DNA from: Paenibacillus auburnensis
GTDB lineage: Bacteria; Bacillota; Bacilli; Paenibacillales; Paenibacillaceae
Assembly (NCBI RefSeq): GCF_927798115.1
Contig: NZ_CAKMMG010000001.1
Coordinates: forward strand, 310,001-374,000
Direction of reading: 5' to 3'
DNA: 64,000 nucleotides
Numbering within the stretch: position 1 is the first letter of the stretch; every line of letters starts with the position of its first letter. The translations under genes and the position numbers were made by a program. The notes beneath the pieces were generated by a model that was not told the DNA's origin, ran no database searches, and saw only the letters and a list, made by a program, of their open reading frames with translations. Below, one piece after another: positions 53,129-62,347 of this stretch.

Positions 53129-54589
53129 ACGGATACAGTCTGCTCGGTTATAAGCGTCGGGATTGATGTCGGAACCAGCACGACGAAATGCATTTTCAGC
53201 AGACTGGAAATTGAGCGTTGCTACGGAGCATCATTGCTTCCAGGGTTCAAGATTACCGGGCGGAAGCTCTTGTATGAAAGCCCCATGTACAGTACGCCAC
53301 TCCTCAGTGACCGGGAGATCGATCACCTTGCACTCCATGCTATCCTGGCCGGGGAATACGAGAGAGCCGCTTTACAGCCGGAAGATGTGGACACCGGGGC
53401 AGTGATTATTACAGGTGAGACGGCTGTGAAGCACAATGCGGATCAGATTGTGCATCATCTGGCCCGATTTGCCGGTAAATTTGTCGTTGCCCAGGCTGGG
53501 GGCGATTTGGAGGCCGTGCTGGCAGGTAAAGGATCGGGGGCAGAGGCCCGTTCACAGGAAATTGCAGGCCAGGTTGTAAATGTCGATATCGGAGGCGGAA
53601 CAGCGAACTGTGCATTTTTTGCCGGAGGGAGCTGCACACGTACTATCAATTTCCATATTGGCGGCCGATTGATCAGACTTGGCGCACAGGGAGAGGTCCT
53701 TAAACTGTTCCCGGTAATTGAGGAATGGCTGAGAAGAGAGGGTTACGGGCTGGCGGAAGGGGATCTTGCTGAGTTGGAGCAGCTCAAGGAGATTACCGGC
53801 AAATGGAGTGTCATGCTGCTGGACACTATCTTAAATTCGCGTGATCCCAAGGGCTGCCCTCTTGTCTACGGCCAGCCTGAAGAAGTAACGGGCACAGCAG
53901 AGCCAGTATCAGAGCTGTGGGTCTCTGGGGGCGTGGGTCTGCTGCTGGAGCAGCCCGGTACACGCAGCCTGACGGAAGCCGCCCGATTTGGCGACATTGG
54001 TCCGCTGCTGGCTGAATCCCTGGTCCAGACCGCGGCGAACTACTCCATTAAGCTGAGGACCACACCGGAGGCGCAGCGGGCAACTGTAATCGGCGCTGGA
54101 GTCCATACAACGACACTTAGCGGCTCGACTGTATTTGTGGATAGCACACTGCTGCCGCTGCGGAATATTCCGGTGGTAAAGTTGAGCCGGCCGGAACTCG
54201 CGGAGGGGGATCTGCCCGGGCTGGCTTCGGCAGTGGAGAAGGCGTATGCAGAAGGGAAACGGAGATTTGGCACAGGAGAACCCGCAGATCTGCTATTTGC
54301 GGTCGCCCTCCCGGGTTTCATACCTGCCACCTATCCGGTAATCCGCAGGATTGCTTCCGCCGCGACAGAGGCTTCTCTTCGGAATGGAATGAAGGTGATC
54401 ATTCTAATTTGTGAGAACGACATTGCCAAAGCAGTCGGTAATGTTATCCATCTGCTTACCCTTGGAGAACAGCGCTGCATTTGTCTTGATCAGATTGTTG
54501 TCAGACATGGTGACTATATTGACATCGGCTTTCCTCTGGACGGAGACTGTATTCCGGTGGCGGTAAAAACCCTTGTTTTTCAGCCGTGA
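53129..54589 (+). CDS. eutA: EutA, ethanolamine ammonia-lyase reactivating factor, non-AUG start
   Basis: EutA belongs to the actin/Hsp70-like ATPases and reactivates the B12-dependent lyase by exchanging damaged cobalamin. VGIDVGTSTTK (phosphate 1 loop) is encoded at about 53155-53190, upstream of the first ATG/GTG/TTG codon in frame (53234). The frame is open from 53063 and has no usual start there. A GGGAGG site (53115-53120) is followed after eight bases by ACG at 53129, which I take as the start (about 486 residues). VNVDIGGGTANCAFF is the second phosphate loop. It is the first gene of the eut operon. Confidence 0.8.
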   Translation, partial: TDTVCSVISVGIDVGTSTTKCIFSRLEIERCYGASLLPGFKITGRKLLYESPMYSTPLLSDREIDHLALHAILAGEYERAALQPEDVDTGAVIITGETAVKHNADQIVHHLARFAGKFVVAQAGGDLEAVLAGKGSGAEARSQEIAGQVVNVDIGGGTANCAFFAGGSCTRTINFHIGGRLIRLGAQGEVLKLFPVIEEWLRREGYGLAEGDLAELEQLKEITGKWSVMLLDTILNSRDPKGCPLVYGQPEEVTGTAEPVSELWVSGGVGLLLEQPGTRSLTEAARFGDIGPLLAESLVQTAANYSIKLRTTPEAQRATVIGAGVHTTTLSGSTVFVDSTLLPLRNIPVVKLSRPELAEGDLPGLASAVEKAYAEGKRRFGTGEPADLLFAVALPGFIPATYPVIRRIASAATEASLRNGMKVIILICENDIAKAVGNVIHLLTLGEQRCICLDQIVVRHGDYIDIGFPLDGDCIPVAVKTLVFQP

Positions 54590-54607
54590 ATAAAGGAGTT
54601 GAAAGGC

Positions 54608-55963
54608 ATGAAACTAACGGTCACCCTGCTCGGTGAAAGCTACCGGTTCCATGATTTAAAGGAGTTGTTTGCCAAGGCGAATGAAGAGAAGTCCGGGGAT
54701 CAGCTGGCCGGCATCGCTGCGGATCATGCGAAGGAACGGATGGCAGCCAAGCTGCTGCTGGCTGATTTGACCCTGGCTGATATCCGTACCCACCCGCTGC
54801 TGCCCCCGGAGGAGGACGAAGTGTCCCGGGTGATTGAGGAAGGGGTGGATGAGGCGGTGTATGAGCAGATCCGCCACTGGAAGGTGGGGGATCTGCGGGA
54901 ACAGCTACTATCACAGGAGGATGCGCAGGTACAGGCAATCGGTAGGGGCCTTAATAGCGAAATGGCTGCGGCGGCTGCCAAAATCATGTCCAATCTGGAT
55001 CTGATCCAGGCCTCCGCCAAATGCGAGGTGCTTACCCGCTGCAATACTGTTCTCGGGCAGAAAGGCAGGCTGGGCAGCCGGGCCCAGCCCAATCACCCTA
55101 CCGATGATCCGATGGGAGTCAAAGCCTCAATCTATGATGCGTTAAGCTATGGGGTGGGCGACGCGGTGATCGGCATTAATCCGGTCATTGATACAACAGA
55201 CAATATAGTGCGCCTTTTCCATGAAACGATGGAGGTTATCACAAGGTGGAACATCCCCACGCAGAACAGCGTTTTGGCCCATGTGACCACCCAGATGAGG
55301 GCAATCCGTAAAGGGGCTCCCGCGGATCTGATCTTTCAGAGTCTGGCCGGCACCGAGAGCGGTAATGCTTCATTCGGCATCAGTCTGCGGCTGCTGGAAG
55401 AAGCGGATCAGCTGATCCGCGAGTCAGGGACGGCGAAAGGCGAGAACCGCTGGTATTTTGAAACGGGCCAAGGCTCGGAGCTGTCCTCCGGAGGGCATCA
55501 CGGCATAGACCAGGTCACACTGGAATCCCGCTGCTACGGTCTCGCCAAACGCTTTAAGCCGTTTTTGGTCAATACAGTGGTTGGGTTCATCGGCCCGGAG
55601 TATCTCTATGACAGCAAGCAGGTGATCCGCGCCGGCCTGGAAGATCATTTCATGGGAAAAATTCAGGGGATTCCGATGGGTGTCGATGTCTGCTATACAA
55701 ACCATATGAAGGCTGACCAGAACGACATGGATAATCTGTCCGTACTGCTGGCTGCCGCCGGGGTTAACTTTTTCATCGGTGTGCCGATGGCTGATGATTG
55801 TATGCTCAATTATCAGTCCACCAGCTTTCACGATATTGCCACCTTGAGAGAGCTGCTGCGCCTCCAGCCGGGAGCTGAGTTTGCCGCATGGGCGGAAGGC
55901 ATGGGAATTCTGCAGAACGGACGGCTGACCAGGCGGGCCGGTGACCCGGGAATTTTTGTGTAA
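54608..55963 (+). CDS. eutB: Ethanolamine ammonia-lyase large subunit
   Basis: A 451-residue large subunit of the adenosylcobalamin-dependent lyase that splits ethanolamine to acetaldehyde and ammonia. Family blocks include LTRCNTVLGQKGRLGSRAQPNHPTDDP, the LAGTESGNASFGISLRLL substrate region and the QGSELSSGGHHGIDQVTLESRCYGLAKRF segment, ending with the CYTNHMKADQNDMDNL cobalamin-site block. ATG 54608 has AAAGGAG nine bases upstream. It lies 18 bases after eutA and is followed by eutC. Confidence 0.95.
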   Translation: MKLTVTLLGESYRFHDLKELFAKANEEKSGDQLAGIAADHAKERMAAKLLLADLTLADIRTHPLLPPEEDEVSRVIEEGVDEAVYEQIRHWKVGDLREQLLSQEDAQVQAIGRGLNSEMAAAAAKIMSNLDLIQASAKCEVLTRCNTVLGQKGRLGSRAQPNHPTDDPMGVKASIYDALSYGVGDAVIGINPVIDTTDNIVRLFHETMEVITRWNIPTQNSVLAHVTTQMRAIRKGAPADLIFQSLAGTESGNASFGISLRLLEEADQLIRESGTAKGENRWYFETGQGSELSSGGHHGIDQVTLESRCYGLAKRFKPFLVNTVVGFIGPEYLYDSKQVIRAGLEDHFMGKIQGIPMGVDVCYTNHMKADQNDMDNLSVLLAAAGVNFFIGVPMADDCMLNYQSTSFHDIATLRELLRLQPGAEFAAWAEGMGILQNGRLTRRAGDPGIFV

Positions 55964-56040
55964 TGTGAGTATTAAGCGGTGTATGACATGAGAGTTAGCG
56001 GTAATGCTGAAGCACCAGAAACTATAAGGAGGGAGATCCT

Positions 56041-56751
56041 ATGGTTTACAGTGAGGTGGACAAAGTTGAGTGGTTAAAGCAAAAGACACCCGCCAGAATC
56101 GGGACTGGCCGGGCAGGAACCCGGCCCACTACAGCCGAGCAGCTGAAGCTGCGCTGTGACCATGCGGCGGCCGTGGACTCGGTTTACGGTAAGGTCAGCC
56201 AGGGGCTGCTGGAGGAACTGGGGTTATTTTCAGTGGAGTCGGGCGCTCTGGATAAGGAGCTGTATCTGCGGCGTCCTGATCTGGGCAGGCTTCTGCCTGA
56301 CAGCAGCCTCCAGGCCCTGAAGCAACGCTGTATTCAGCAGCCGCAAGTGCAGATTGTAGTATCGGACGGACTCAGCGCAAATGCGATTGAGAGTAATCTG
56401 CGGGACATCTACCCGGCGCTGCTGGATTCGCTGGAGGTGCACCAATTGTCCGCAGGTACTCCGTTTTTTGTGCATAACGGCCGGGTAGGCTGCATGAATG
56501 CCATCGGTGATATCCTGCACCCGGAAGTGATAGTGCTTCTGATCGGGGAGCGGCCGGGGCTGATCACTTCCCATTCGATGAGCGCGTATCTCTGCTACAA
56601 ACCCGGTTATGGAATGACTGATTCCGAGCGGATCGTCGTTTCGAATATCCACCAGGGAGGTACCCCTCCTGTAGAAGCTGGAGCCTATCTGGGCGGGCTG
56701 ATCGCCAAAATACTGGAGCAACAGACGAGCGGTGTCGGTCTGCAACTGTAG
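56041..56751 (+). CDS. eutC: Ethanolamine ammonia-lyase small subunit
   Basis: A 236-residue small subunit that completes the cobalamin site of EutB. The marks are KTPARIGTGRAGTRPTT, LRCDHAAAVDSVY, then VVSDGLSANAIESN, a VGCMNAIGDILHPEVIVLLIGERPGL block and the end CYKPGYGMTDSERIVVSNIHQGGTPPVEAGAYL. It is shorter than the E. coli form at the N-terminus, which is a flexible part in that enzyme. GGAGGGAG precedes ATG 56041. Confidence 0.95.
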   Translation: MVYSEVDKVEWLKQKTPARIGTGRAGTRPTTAEQLKLRCDHAAAVDSVYGKVSQGLLEELGLFSVESGALDKELYLRRPDLGRLLPDSSLQALKQRCIQQPQVQIVVSDGLSANAIESNLRDIYPALLDSLEVHQLSAGTPFFVHNGRVGCMNAIGDILHPEVIVLLIGERPGLITSHSMSAYLCYKPGYGMTDSERIVVSNIHQGGTPPVEAGAYLGGLIAKILEQQTSGVGLQL

Positions 56752-56824
56752 CCCTCTTGGAGTTCTCCCCGTACACACTATGCACCTGACCAAAAACGGA
56801 GGTTTTGCCAGGGAGGTGAGGAAA

Positions 56825-56944
56825 ATGGTTCTGGGTATCCTATGCGTTCTGCTGCCTTGTCTGGTTATACTTGGTATTACACTGGCAGCAAATAAAAATA
56901 TCCGTGAATTTGATGAGTCCACTCATGAAAGCTTTTTGGGGTAA
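56825..56944 (+). CDS. 39-residue membrane peptide in the eut operon
   Basis: ATG 56825 has GGGAGGTGAGG just upstream. The peptide has one hydrophobic segment (about 2-21, VLGILCVLLPCLVILGITLA) and a short polar tail (NKNIREFDESTHESFLG). The stop lies 45 bases before the start of the permease. Small membrane proteins in such a position can stabilise or regulate a transporter. No family is recognised; the role is inferred from place only. Confidence 0.6.
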   Translation: MVLGILCVLLPCLVILGITLAANKNIREFDESTHESFLG

Positions 56945-56989
56945 ATGGCACGTAGCATCCATTATGTGATTCGGGAGAGGAAGATGGAC

Positions 56990-58663
56990 ATGAATCAGAT
57001 CAAAGATGAGCAACTGCTGCAGGACAAAAAGGATTTAAATAAATTCGGCTATGCCCAGGAGCTGCTGCGCAGTATGGGCGGCTTCTCCAACTTTGCCATC
57101 TCCTTTTCCATTATCTCTATACTCACCGGGGCTGTCTCCCTTTACGGCCATGGCCTGACTTACGGTGGTCCGGGGATGATGGGCTACGGCTGGCCGCTGG
57201 TAGCGCTGTTCGTGCTGCTGATAGCGGCTGCGCTGGCTGAACTGGCTTCTGCGATTCCTACGGCTGGGGCACTGTATCACTGGGCTTCGGTGCTGGCGAA
57301 CAAACGGTGGGGCTGGTACACAGCCTGGATCAATCTGATCGGCCAGATCGGGATTGTTGCCGGGATTGATTATTCGGCTGCATTGTTCGCTGATCCGCTG
57401 CTGTCGGATGTCTTCGGCTATACCTCGACGGATACCACGATTCTAATCACGTTTATTGTTATCCTGCTCACCCACGGCATCTGCAATCATATCGGTATCC
57501 GCATGGTCGCAAGACTGAATGACTTCTCAGCCTGGTACCATATTGTGATTGCCGCGGGACTGGTCGTAACACTGGCGCTGTTCACTAAATCCGATCTTCA
57601 GCCGGTCAGTTATTTATTCAAAGTTGGAGAGACGTTCTCCGACAAACCGTATGCCTTTGCCTTTCTGATCGGACTGCTGCAGGCACAGTGGACCTTTACC
57701 GGCTACGATGCGTCCGCCCATACCATAGAAGAGACGGTGAATCCGCGGATCCGCGCACCTTGGGGGATTTTTACCTCGGTAGCTTATTCGTTTGTTTTCG
57801 GATTTATTATGCTGGCTTTTGTGACTTTGTCGATTCAGGATGCGGGCGCGGCTACGGCGGCGGACAATGCTTTTATATATGTTATTAGCGAGGCGCTAGG
57901 CGGCACATTCGGCAAAATCATCCTGTGGCTCATTACCCTGGCAATGTGGTTTTGCGGACTGTCTTCCATCACCTCTTTCTCCAGAATGATGTATGCCTTC
58001 TCCCGGGATAAAGGGATGCCGCTAAGCAGACACTGGGCGGAAATCTCCAAGAAATACCGTACACCGGCCAAAGCGATCTGGCTGTCCGTCGCCCTCTCTT
58101 TTTTGCTGGCTTTTATTGATTATATGATTAAAATCATCAATCCGGATGCTGCCTACGGAACGTTAGTATTTCTCACGGCAGTAAGCGTAGTAGGTCTATA
58201 TGTGGCATACGGCATTCCGATCTTCCTGAAGCTGCTGGCCCAGCGTAAAGGCTTGTTCCAGCCCAAGCATCTGGGACCATGGAATTTAGGCAAATACAGT
58301 AATATTGTAGCTGTGCTATCCCTGGTGTGGATCGTGTTCATCAGTGTAATTATGATGATTCCGCCTAATCAAAACGCGGCCTATGCAATGTTGGGCATGA
58401 TGCTGATCCTGGTAATTATGGATTTTACGTATTACCGCAAGCATTTCAAAGGACCGCCAGGCTGCGCTTCGGACCTCCATGGCGGACCTCCAGCGAAGAG
58501 AACAGGAATTGGAGCTGAGCTCCGGCCAGGGAACGGGCTCTGCCACAACTCTATAGTGTACCTACATACCTTTCCGGCTGAGTTATCCTCTGCCTGCTGC
58601 TGCGGGTGGAGGATTTTTGTGTCTAATTGTCGAGATTTGGCAGACTACTTTATCGCCGCTTAA
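56990..58663 (+). CDS. APC-family permease of the eut operon, C-terminus out of frame
   Basis: A membrane permease with about 12 segments over residues about 35-490: RSMGGFSNFAISFSIISILTG, ALAELASAIPTAGALYHWASVL, and WTFTGYDASAHTIEETVNP are marks of the BAT1/amino-acid permease group of the APC superfamily. By context it may import ethanolamine. After HFKG (about 58454) the frame leaves the expected end and runs 70 residues of unrelated sequence to 58663. One base shifted, the other frame gives RQAALRTSMADLQRREQELEL and stops at 58556, a natural charged tail. A frameshift or sequence error at about 58450 is likely. ATG 56990 fits the GAGAGGAAG site better than ATG 56984. Confidence 0.82.
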   Translation: MNQIKDEQLLQDKKDLNKFGYAQELLRSMGGFSNFAISFSIISILTGAVSLYGHGLTYGGPGMMGYGWPLVALFVLLIAAALAELASAIPTAGALYHWASVLANKRWGWYTAWINLIGQIGIVAGIDYSAALFADPLLSDVFGYTSTDTTILITFIVILLTHGICNHIGIRMVARLNDFSAWYHIVIAAGLVVTLALFTKSDLQPVSYLFKVGETFSDKPYAFAFLIGLLQAQWTFTGYDASAHTIEETVNPRIRAPWGIFTSVAYSFVFGFIMLAFVTLSIQDAGAATAADNAFIYVISEALGGTFGKIILWLITLAMWFCGLSSITSFSRMMYAFSRDKGMPLSRHWAEISKKYRTPAKAIWLSVALSFLLAFIDYMIKIINPDAAYGTLVFLTAVSVVGLYVAYGIPIFLKLLAQRKGLFQPKHLGPWNLGKYSNIVAVLSLVWIVFISVIMMIPPNQNAAYAMLGMMLILVIMDFTYYRKHFKGPPGCASDLHGGPPAKRTGIGAELRPGNGLCHNSIVYLHTFPAELSSACCCGWRIFVSNCRDLADYFIAA

Positions 58664-58728
58664 TACTTCCCGTATATGCTTGTAAAAAGAGTGATAAAAT
58701 TCACGAAGAAAAGTATATAGGTGATGAG

Positions 58729-59637
58729 ATGAATAAACAGCGGACACTGTCCCACAAATTAGCGGTAATTCCCCAGTACCTCCAGCATTTAAACGGCAGG
58801 CTGAAAGGGGAAGTCAAAGCGCTTTGCCAATTATCCGCATTGCTGGATATTATGAATAATGAACGTCTGGATACGTTTTTCCAGCCGATTCTTCAGCTGC
58901 GAACCGGGCGGACACTCGGTCATGAGGTGCTTAACAGGCCCCCTGCTTCAATGCATTTTCCGACTACCGAGCATTTTTACGAGTTTGCCGGAAGGACGGA
59001 GCAGATGTACAGGTTTGAACAAAATTGCCGCAGGATGTCACTTACCCGGTATATGGAAAGGCTGCCGAGAACGGAGGCCGGGAGCGGTAGGCTTGTTTTT
59101 GTTAATGTCCATCCGGGGGTATTGGATGACGCCCGCCATAAAAGCGGTGAGACACTGGCCTTGCTGCAGTCGCTGGGATTGTCACCGGAGCGGATTGTTT
59201 TTGAGCTGACCGAACGGCAGGCGGTGCAGGATTATATCGGCTTTGAAAAGGTGTTGTCCTATTACCGTGAGCAGGGCTTCCGGATTGCTGTTGACGATGC
59301 GGGTTCCGGTTATAACAGCCTAAAAACGCTTGTCTATTTGAAACCGGAATTTATCAAGCTGGACAAATCGCTGATCCGCGGAATCCACGGCAGCCGGGAG
59401 CAGCAGGAGCTGCTGGAGCTAGTCAGGGAATATGCTGCGCGCTCGGCAACCCGGGTAATCGCAGAAGGGATTGAAACGGCTGAGGAGCTGCTGTTTCTGC
59501 AGCGGGCAGGCATCGATTTTGGACAGGGCTATGCACTGGGCAGACCGGCACAGCTGCCGGTACAAGGGGCCTTACCGCCGGGTTCCATTCAAGCTGCAGG
59601 AAGAGGAGGCTACAGCTATGTTTCTTCAGATCGGTGA
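58729..59637 (+). CDS. EAL-domain protein, probable c-di-GMP phosphodiesterase
   Basis: A 302-residue cytoplasmic protein with an EAL domain (about 45-285). The catalytic set looks kept: FQPILQL and HEVLNR (Glu in the EAL place reads EVL), VNVHPG (Asn), ELTERQ (Glu), AVDDAGSGY (Asp pair), FIKLDKSLI (Lys), AEGIET (Glu) and DFGQGYALGRP (Gln). It should break c-di-GMP to pGpG. ATG 58729 follows AGGTGATGAG. Its last 20 bases overlap the start of the CBS-GGDEF gene, so making and breaking enzymes are coupled. Confidence 0.85.
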   Translation: MNKQRTLSHKLAVIPQYLQHLNGRLKGEVKALCQLSALLDIMNNERLDTFFQPILQLRTGRTLGHEVLNRPPASMHFPTTEHFYEFAGRTEQMYRFEQNCRRMSLTRYMERLPRTEAGSGRLVFVNVHPGVLDDARHKSGETLALLQSLGLSPERIVFELTERQAVQDYIGFEKVLSYYREQGFRIAVDDAGSGYNSLKTLVYLKPEFIKLDKSLIRGIHGSREQQELLELVREYAARSATRVIAEGIETAEELLFLQRAGIDFGQGYALGRPAQLPVQGALPPGSIQAAGRGGYSYVSSDR

Positions 59638-60586
59638 AATTGCTGAGCAGATTCCGGAGATTTCACCGCATCATAAATGCGAGTATGTGGATCAAATCTT
59701 CAAAACAAGCCCCCGGCTGCAGGGAGTCTGCGTTACTGAAAACGGACAAGCCGTGGCCTTGATCATGCGCATCCGTTTTTATCAGCAGATCGGCACTTTA
59801 TACGGTTATACGCTTTATATGGGCAGACCGGTGGAGCTGGTTATGGACCGGAACCCGCTGGTGGTCGACTATAAGACGCCGATTACAGAGGTCAGCAGAT
59901 TAGCGATGGACAGAAGTGAGGAACATCTATACGACTACGTGCTTGTAACACATGAAGAGCATTTATTCGGGGCGGTTAGCGTCCGTGATCTGCTGCTCAA
60001 CTTTGCCGAGATTCAGGCGGTTGCGGCCAGCTTTCTCAACCCGCTCACAGGTCTGCCGGGCAACCTCAGTATCAATGAATGGATGGTGAAGTCGCTTTTG
60101 CAGGAGCAGTTCAGTGTGCTCTACATCGATCTGGACCATTTCAAAGCGTATAACGATACCTACGGATTTAAAGAGGGGGACCGGATGATTCAGGCGGCAG
60201 CAGAGATACTGAAGCATTCTGCCCTGCAGCTGGAAGGGTTCCTGGGCCATATCGGCGGAGATGATTTTATCATCTTTATAAATAATTATCAGTTTGAAGA
60301 ATGCTGCAAAAGGATCATTAAGGAGTTCGAAACAGTTATAAAAGGCTTCTATCACCCCGGTCATCTGGCACAGCAATATGTACTGGCGGAAACCCGCTCG
60401 GGGCGCATGGAAAAAATCCCGCTGGTCTCGATCTCCGTTGCTGTAGTGACTAACCGATTCCGCCAGTTCGCAACAATCGAAGCCCTTTCCGAGGAAGCGG
60501 CGCGGATTAAGAAAAGATGCAAACTGATCAAAGGCAGCAGTTATGTGGACGATTCTGACCTTGTTGTCAGCAGATCCGGCAACTAA
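59618..60586 (+). CDS. CBS-GGDEF protein, probable diguanylate cyclase
   Basis: A 322-residue protein beginning at ATG 59618 behind GGAGG, overlapping the EAL gene. Residues about 10-130 look like a pair of CBS domains (LVVDYKTPITEVSRLAMDR and DYVLVTHEEHLFGAVSVRDLL). Residues about 150-310 form a GGDEF domain: NPLTGLPGNLSINEWM, LYIDLDHFKAYNDTYGFKEGD (metal and substrate Asp, Asn), and HIGGDDFIIF (GGDDF in place of GGDEF or GGEEF). With Asp in the third acidic place, activity is uncertain. It may be a cyclase or a GTP/c-di-GMP sensor working with the EAL partner. Confidence 0.82.
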   Translation: MFLQIGEIAEQIPEISPHHKCEYVDQIFKTSPRLQGVCVTENGQAVALIMRIRFYQQIGTLYGYTLYMGRPVELVMDRNPLVVDYKTPITEVSRLAMDRSEEHLYDYVLVTHEEHLFGAVSVRDLLLNFAEIQAVAASFLNPLTGLPGNLSINEWMVKSLLQEQFSVLYIDLDHFKAYNDTYGFKEGDRMIQAAAEILKHSALQLEGFLGHIGGDDFIIFINNYQFEECCKRIIKEFETVIKGFYHPGHLAQQYVLAETRSGRMEKIPLVSISVAVVTNRFRQFATIEALSEEAARIKKRCKLIKGSSYVDDSDLVVSRSGN

Positions 60587-60695
60587 CACGGGCAGTTCTC
60601 AGCGACGGAGTAGGGTCAGTACGCTTGAACAAGCTGCGTCTATGCGGTAATATTGACAACAATAAGAGCATGCTAGACCCTTTCGGTGGAGAGTG

Positions 60696-61145
60696 ATGAG
60701 AATGCATGGCAAGGGGCTGGAGTCGTGGGGGGCGTTCGAACCCTTCCACATCATGCTGAATGATTACAGGGTCGCTGATATCGTGATAACTTCTCATGCC
60801 CAGAGCCGCTATTCGGACCGGGTAAGCCAAGGCGAAGGCAACGGCAGCAATGGAGAGATTGGCGCGTGGTTATGGCAATGTCTGAAACAGAACCGGGTTA
60901 AGCCTTATTTGCAGAGCAAATACAACGCGTACCTGATTGACGAGGATACCGTTGTAATTGCAGAGTTCAAGCAGCTGGAAGGCGTCACCAGCCTTTCCGG
61001 CCGTCCGCTGCATATCATGGTCATCATATCCTTTCTGGGACGGATCTCAGCGACTCCACAACTGCGGGATTTGCAGACGTATTATTCCAGGCTGCGGAAT
61101 TCCCGCCGGATGAAGCTGATGAAGAAGCGCCGCAAACGCAGATAA
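60696..61145 (+). CDS. Conserved protein of unknown function, basic C-terminus
   Basis: A 149-residue protein. The middle (ADIVITSHAQSRYSDRVSQGEG) has a His and two Arg spaced like a small nuclease or RNA-binding motif, and the last 25 residues are rich in Arg and Lys (RNSRRMKLMKKRRKRR), consistent with nucleic-acid binding. GGTGGAG precedes ATG 60696; ATG 60702 is also possible. It follows the CBS-GGDEF gene by 109 bases. I do not recognise the family. Confidence 0.6.
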   Translation: MRMHGKGLESWGAFEPFHIMLNDYRVADIVITSHAQSRYSDRVSQGEGNGSNGEIGAWLWQCLKQNRVKPYLQSKYNAYLIDEDTVVIAEFKQLEGVTSLSGRPLHIMVIISFLGRISATPQLRDLQTYYSRLRNSRRMKLMKKRRKRR

Positions 61146-61161
61146 TGCACAGCGATTTACA

Positions 61162-61198
61162 AAGAAGGCATGCGGCTGAGGCTGCATGTTCTTTTTTT
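61162..61198 (+). terminator. Terminator after the basic protein gene
   Basis: AGAAGGCATGC pairs with GCATGTTCT with a two-base bulge and is followed by seven T residues. Confidence 0.7.
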
Positions 61199-61407
61199 AA
61201 GAGGAAGTCTTTTTTGAAAGTTAAAATGAATTGCTATTTTTAATTGAATTAAAAATTTTTATATTTAGGGAAAAGTGGAGGAAGGGAAGTTTGGAATTGG
61301 AGGAGCGTTAGCGGCTGGAAGTCCAAACATTCCCTGTAGACACGTTCAATCCCGAAATAGAAAAATCATTGGTGCAATTTATATAGCAATAAAGGAGTTC
61401 TGGATGC

Positions 61408-62307
61408 ATGAATTTTCATCAGCTACATATTTTTTATACCGTTTCCGAACAGGGAAGCTTCTCGGCTGCGGCCCAGAGACTGCATATGACACAGCCTGCC
61501 GTGACCATGCAGGTGCAGGCGCTCGAGGATTATTTTGGTGCCAAGCTGTTCGACCGCTCCAGTAAAAAAATCGTTCTCTCTGAAGCGGGCCAGGTCCTTC
61601 TTCCTTATGCACGGCGGAGCATTCAGCTAATCCGGGAGGCAGATCAGGCCATGTCCGCGTTCACACATATGCTGGAGGGGCGGCTTCAGCTGGGCGCCAG
61701 CCTGACGATTGGCGAGTATGTGCTTCCGCGGCTGCTCGGGCCCTTCGGTAAAGCCTATCCGAATATCTCCATTATGATGAAGGTGATGAACACCTCGCAG
61801 ATCATAGAGGAGATTCATAAGCATCAGCTGAATTTCGGGCTGATTGAGGCCCCGGTATCGCATCCGGCGATGGTATTTGAACCGGTCATGGGCGATGAGC
61901 TGAAGCTGATCGTTCCCTGGGAGCATCCGCTAGCGGACAAGGAAGAGGTTACGCTGGCTGAAGCGCTGCAGTATCCGTTCGTGCTGCGTGAGCAAGGGTC
62001 GGGAACCCGTAGGGTGATGGAGGAGCAAATGCTTGACAAAGGGCTCGATCCGGGAGCAATGCGGGTGGTGATGGAGCTGGGCAGCACTGGGGCGGTTAAG
62101 TCAGCCGTGGAAGCCGGACTGGGCATCACGATTATCTCAGCTTCTTCGGTCAAACATGAAGTTACTCTGGGCTTACTGAAAATAGTGAATATTTCAGATG
62201 CCTCTTTTAAACGGCAATTCTATGCGATTCATCTGAAATCGACGCTGCTGCCGATCTCGGCGGTCACCTTTCTGACTTTTCTGCGTGAGCACACGGATGA
62301 ATGGTAA
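61408..62307 (+). CDS. LysR-family transcriptional regulator
   Basis: A 299-residue regulator. The N-terminal winged helix-turn-helix reads FHQLHIFYTVSEQGSFSAAAQRLHMTQPAVTMQVQALEDYFGAKLFDR (about 3-52), followed by the LysR substrate-binding domain (GASLTIGEYVLPRLL and EAGLGITIISASSV). CysL/YwfK-like regulators look like this, but the regulated genes are not next to it. AAAGGAG precedes ATG 61408 (ATG at the start of MNFHQL). The upstream 260 bases are AT-rich. Confidence 0.88.
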   Translation: MNFHQLHIFYTVSEQGSFSAAAQRLHMTQPAVTMQVQALEDYFGAKLFDRSSKKIVLSEAGQVLLPYARRSIQLIREADQAMSAFTHMLEGRLQLGASLTIGEYVLPRLLGPFGKAYPNISIMMKVMNTSQIIEEIHKHQLNFGLIEAPVSHPAMVFEPVMGDELKLIVPWEHPLADKEEVTLAEALQYPFVLREQGSGTRRVMEEQMLDKGLDPGAMRVVMELGSTGAVKSAVEAGLGITIISASSVKHEVTLGLLKIVNISDASFKRQFYAIHLKSTLLPISAVTFLTFLREHTDEW

Positions 62308-62347
62308 TAAGCTGTTGTGTATATAACATTGACGGGGGTGTCGGAGA

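Noticed and set aside
56230..56922. 230-codon minus frame over eutC
   Set aside because: It overlaps a clear eutC and has no supporting motif.
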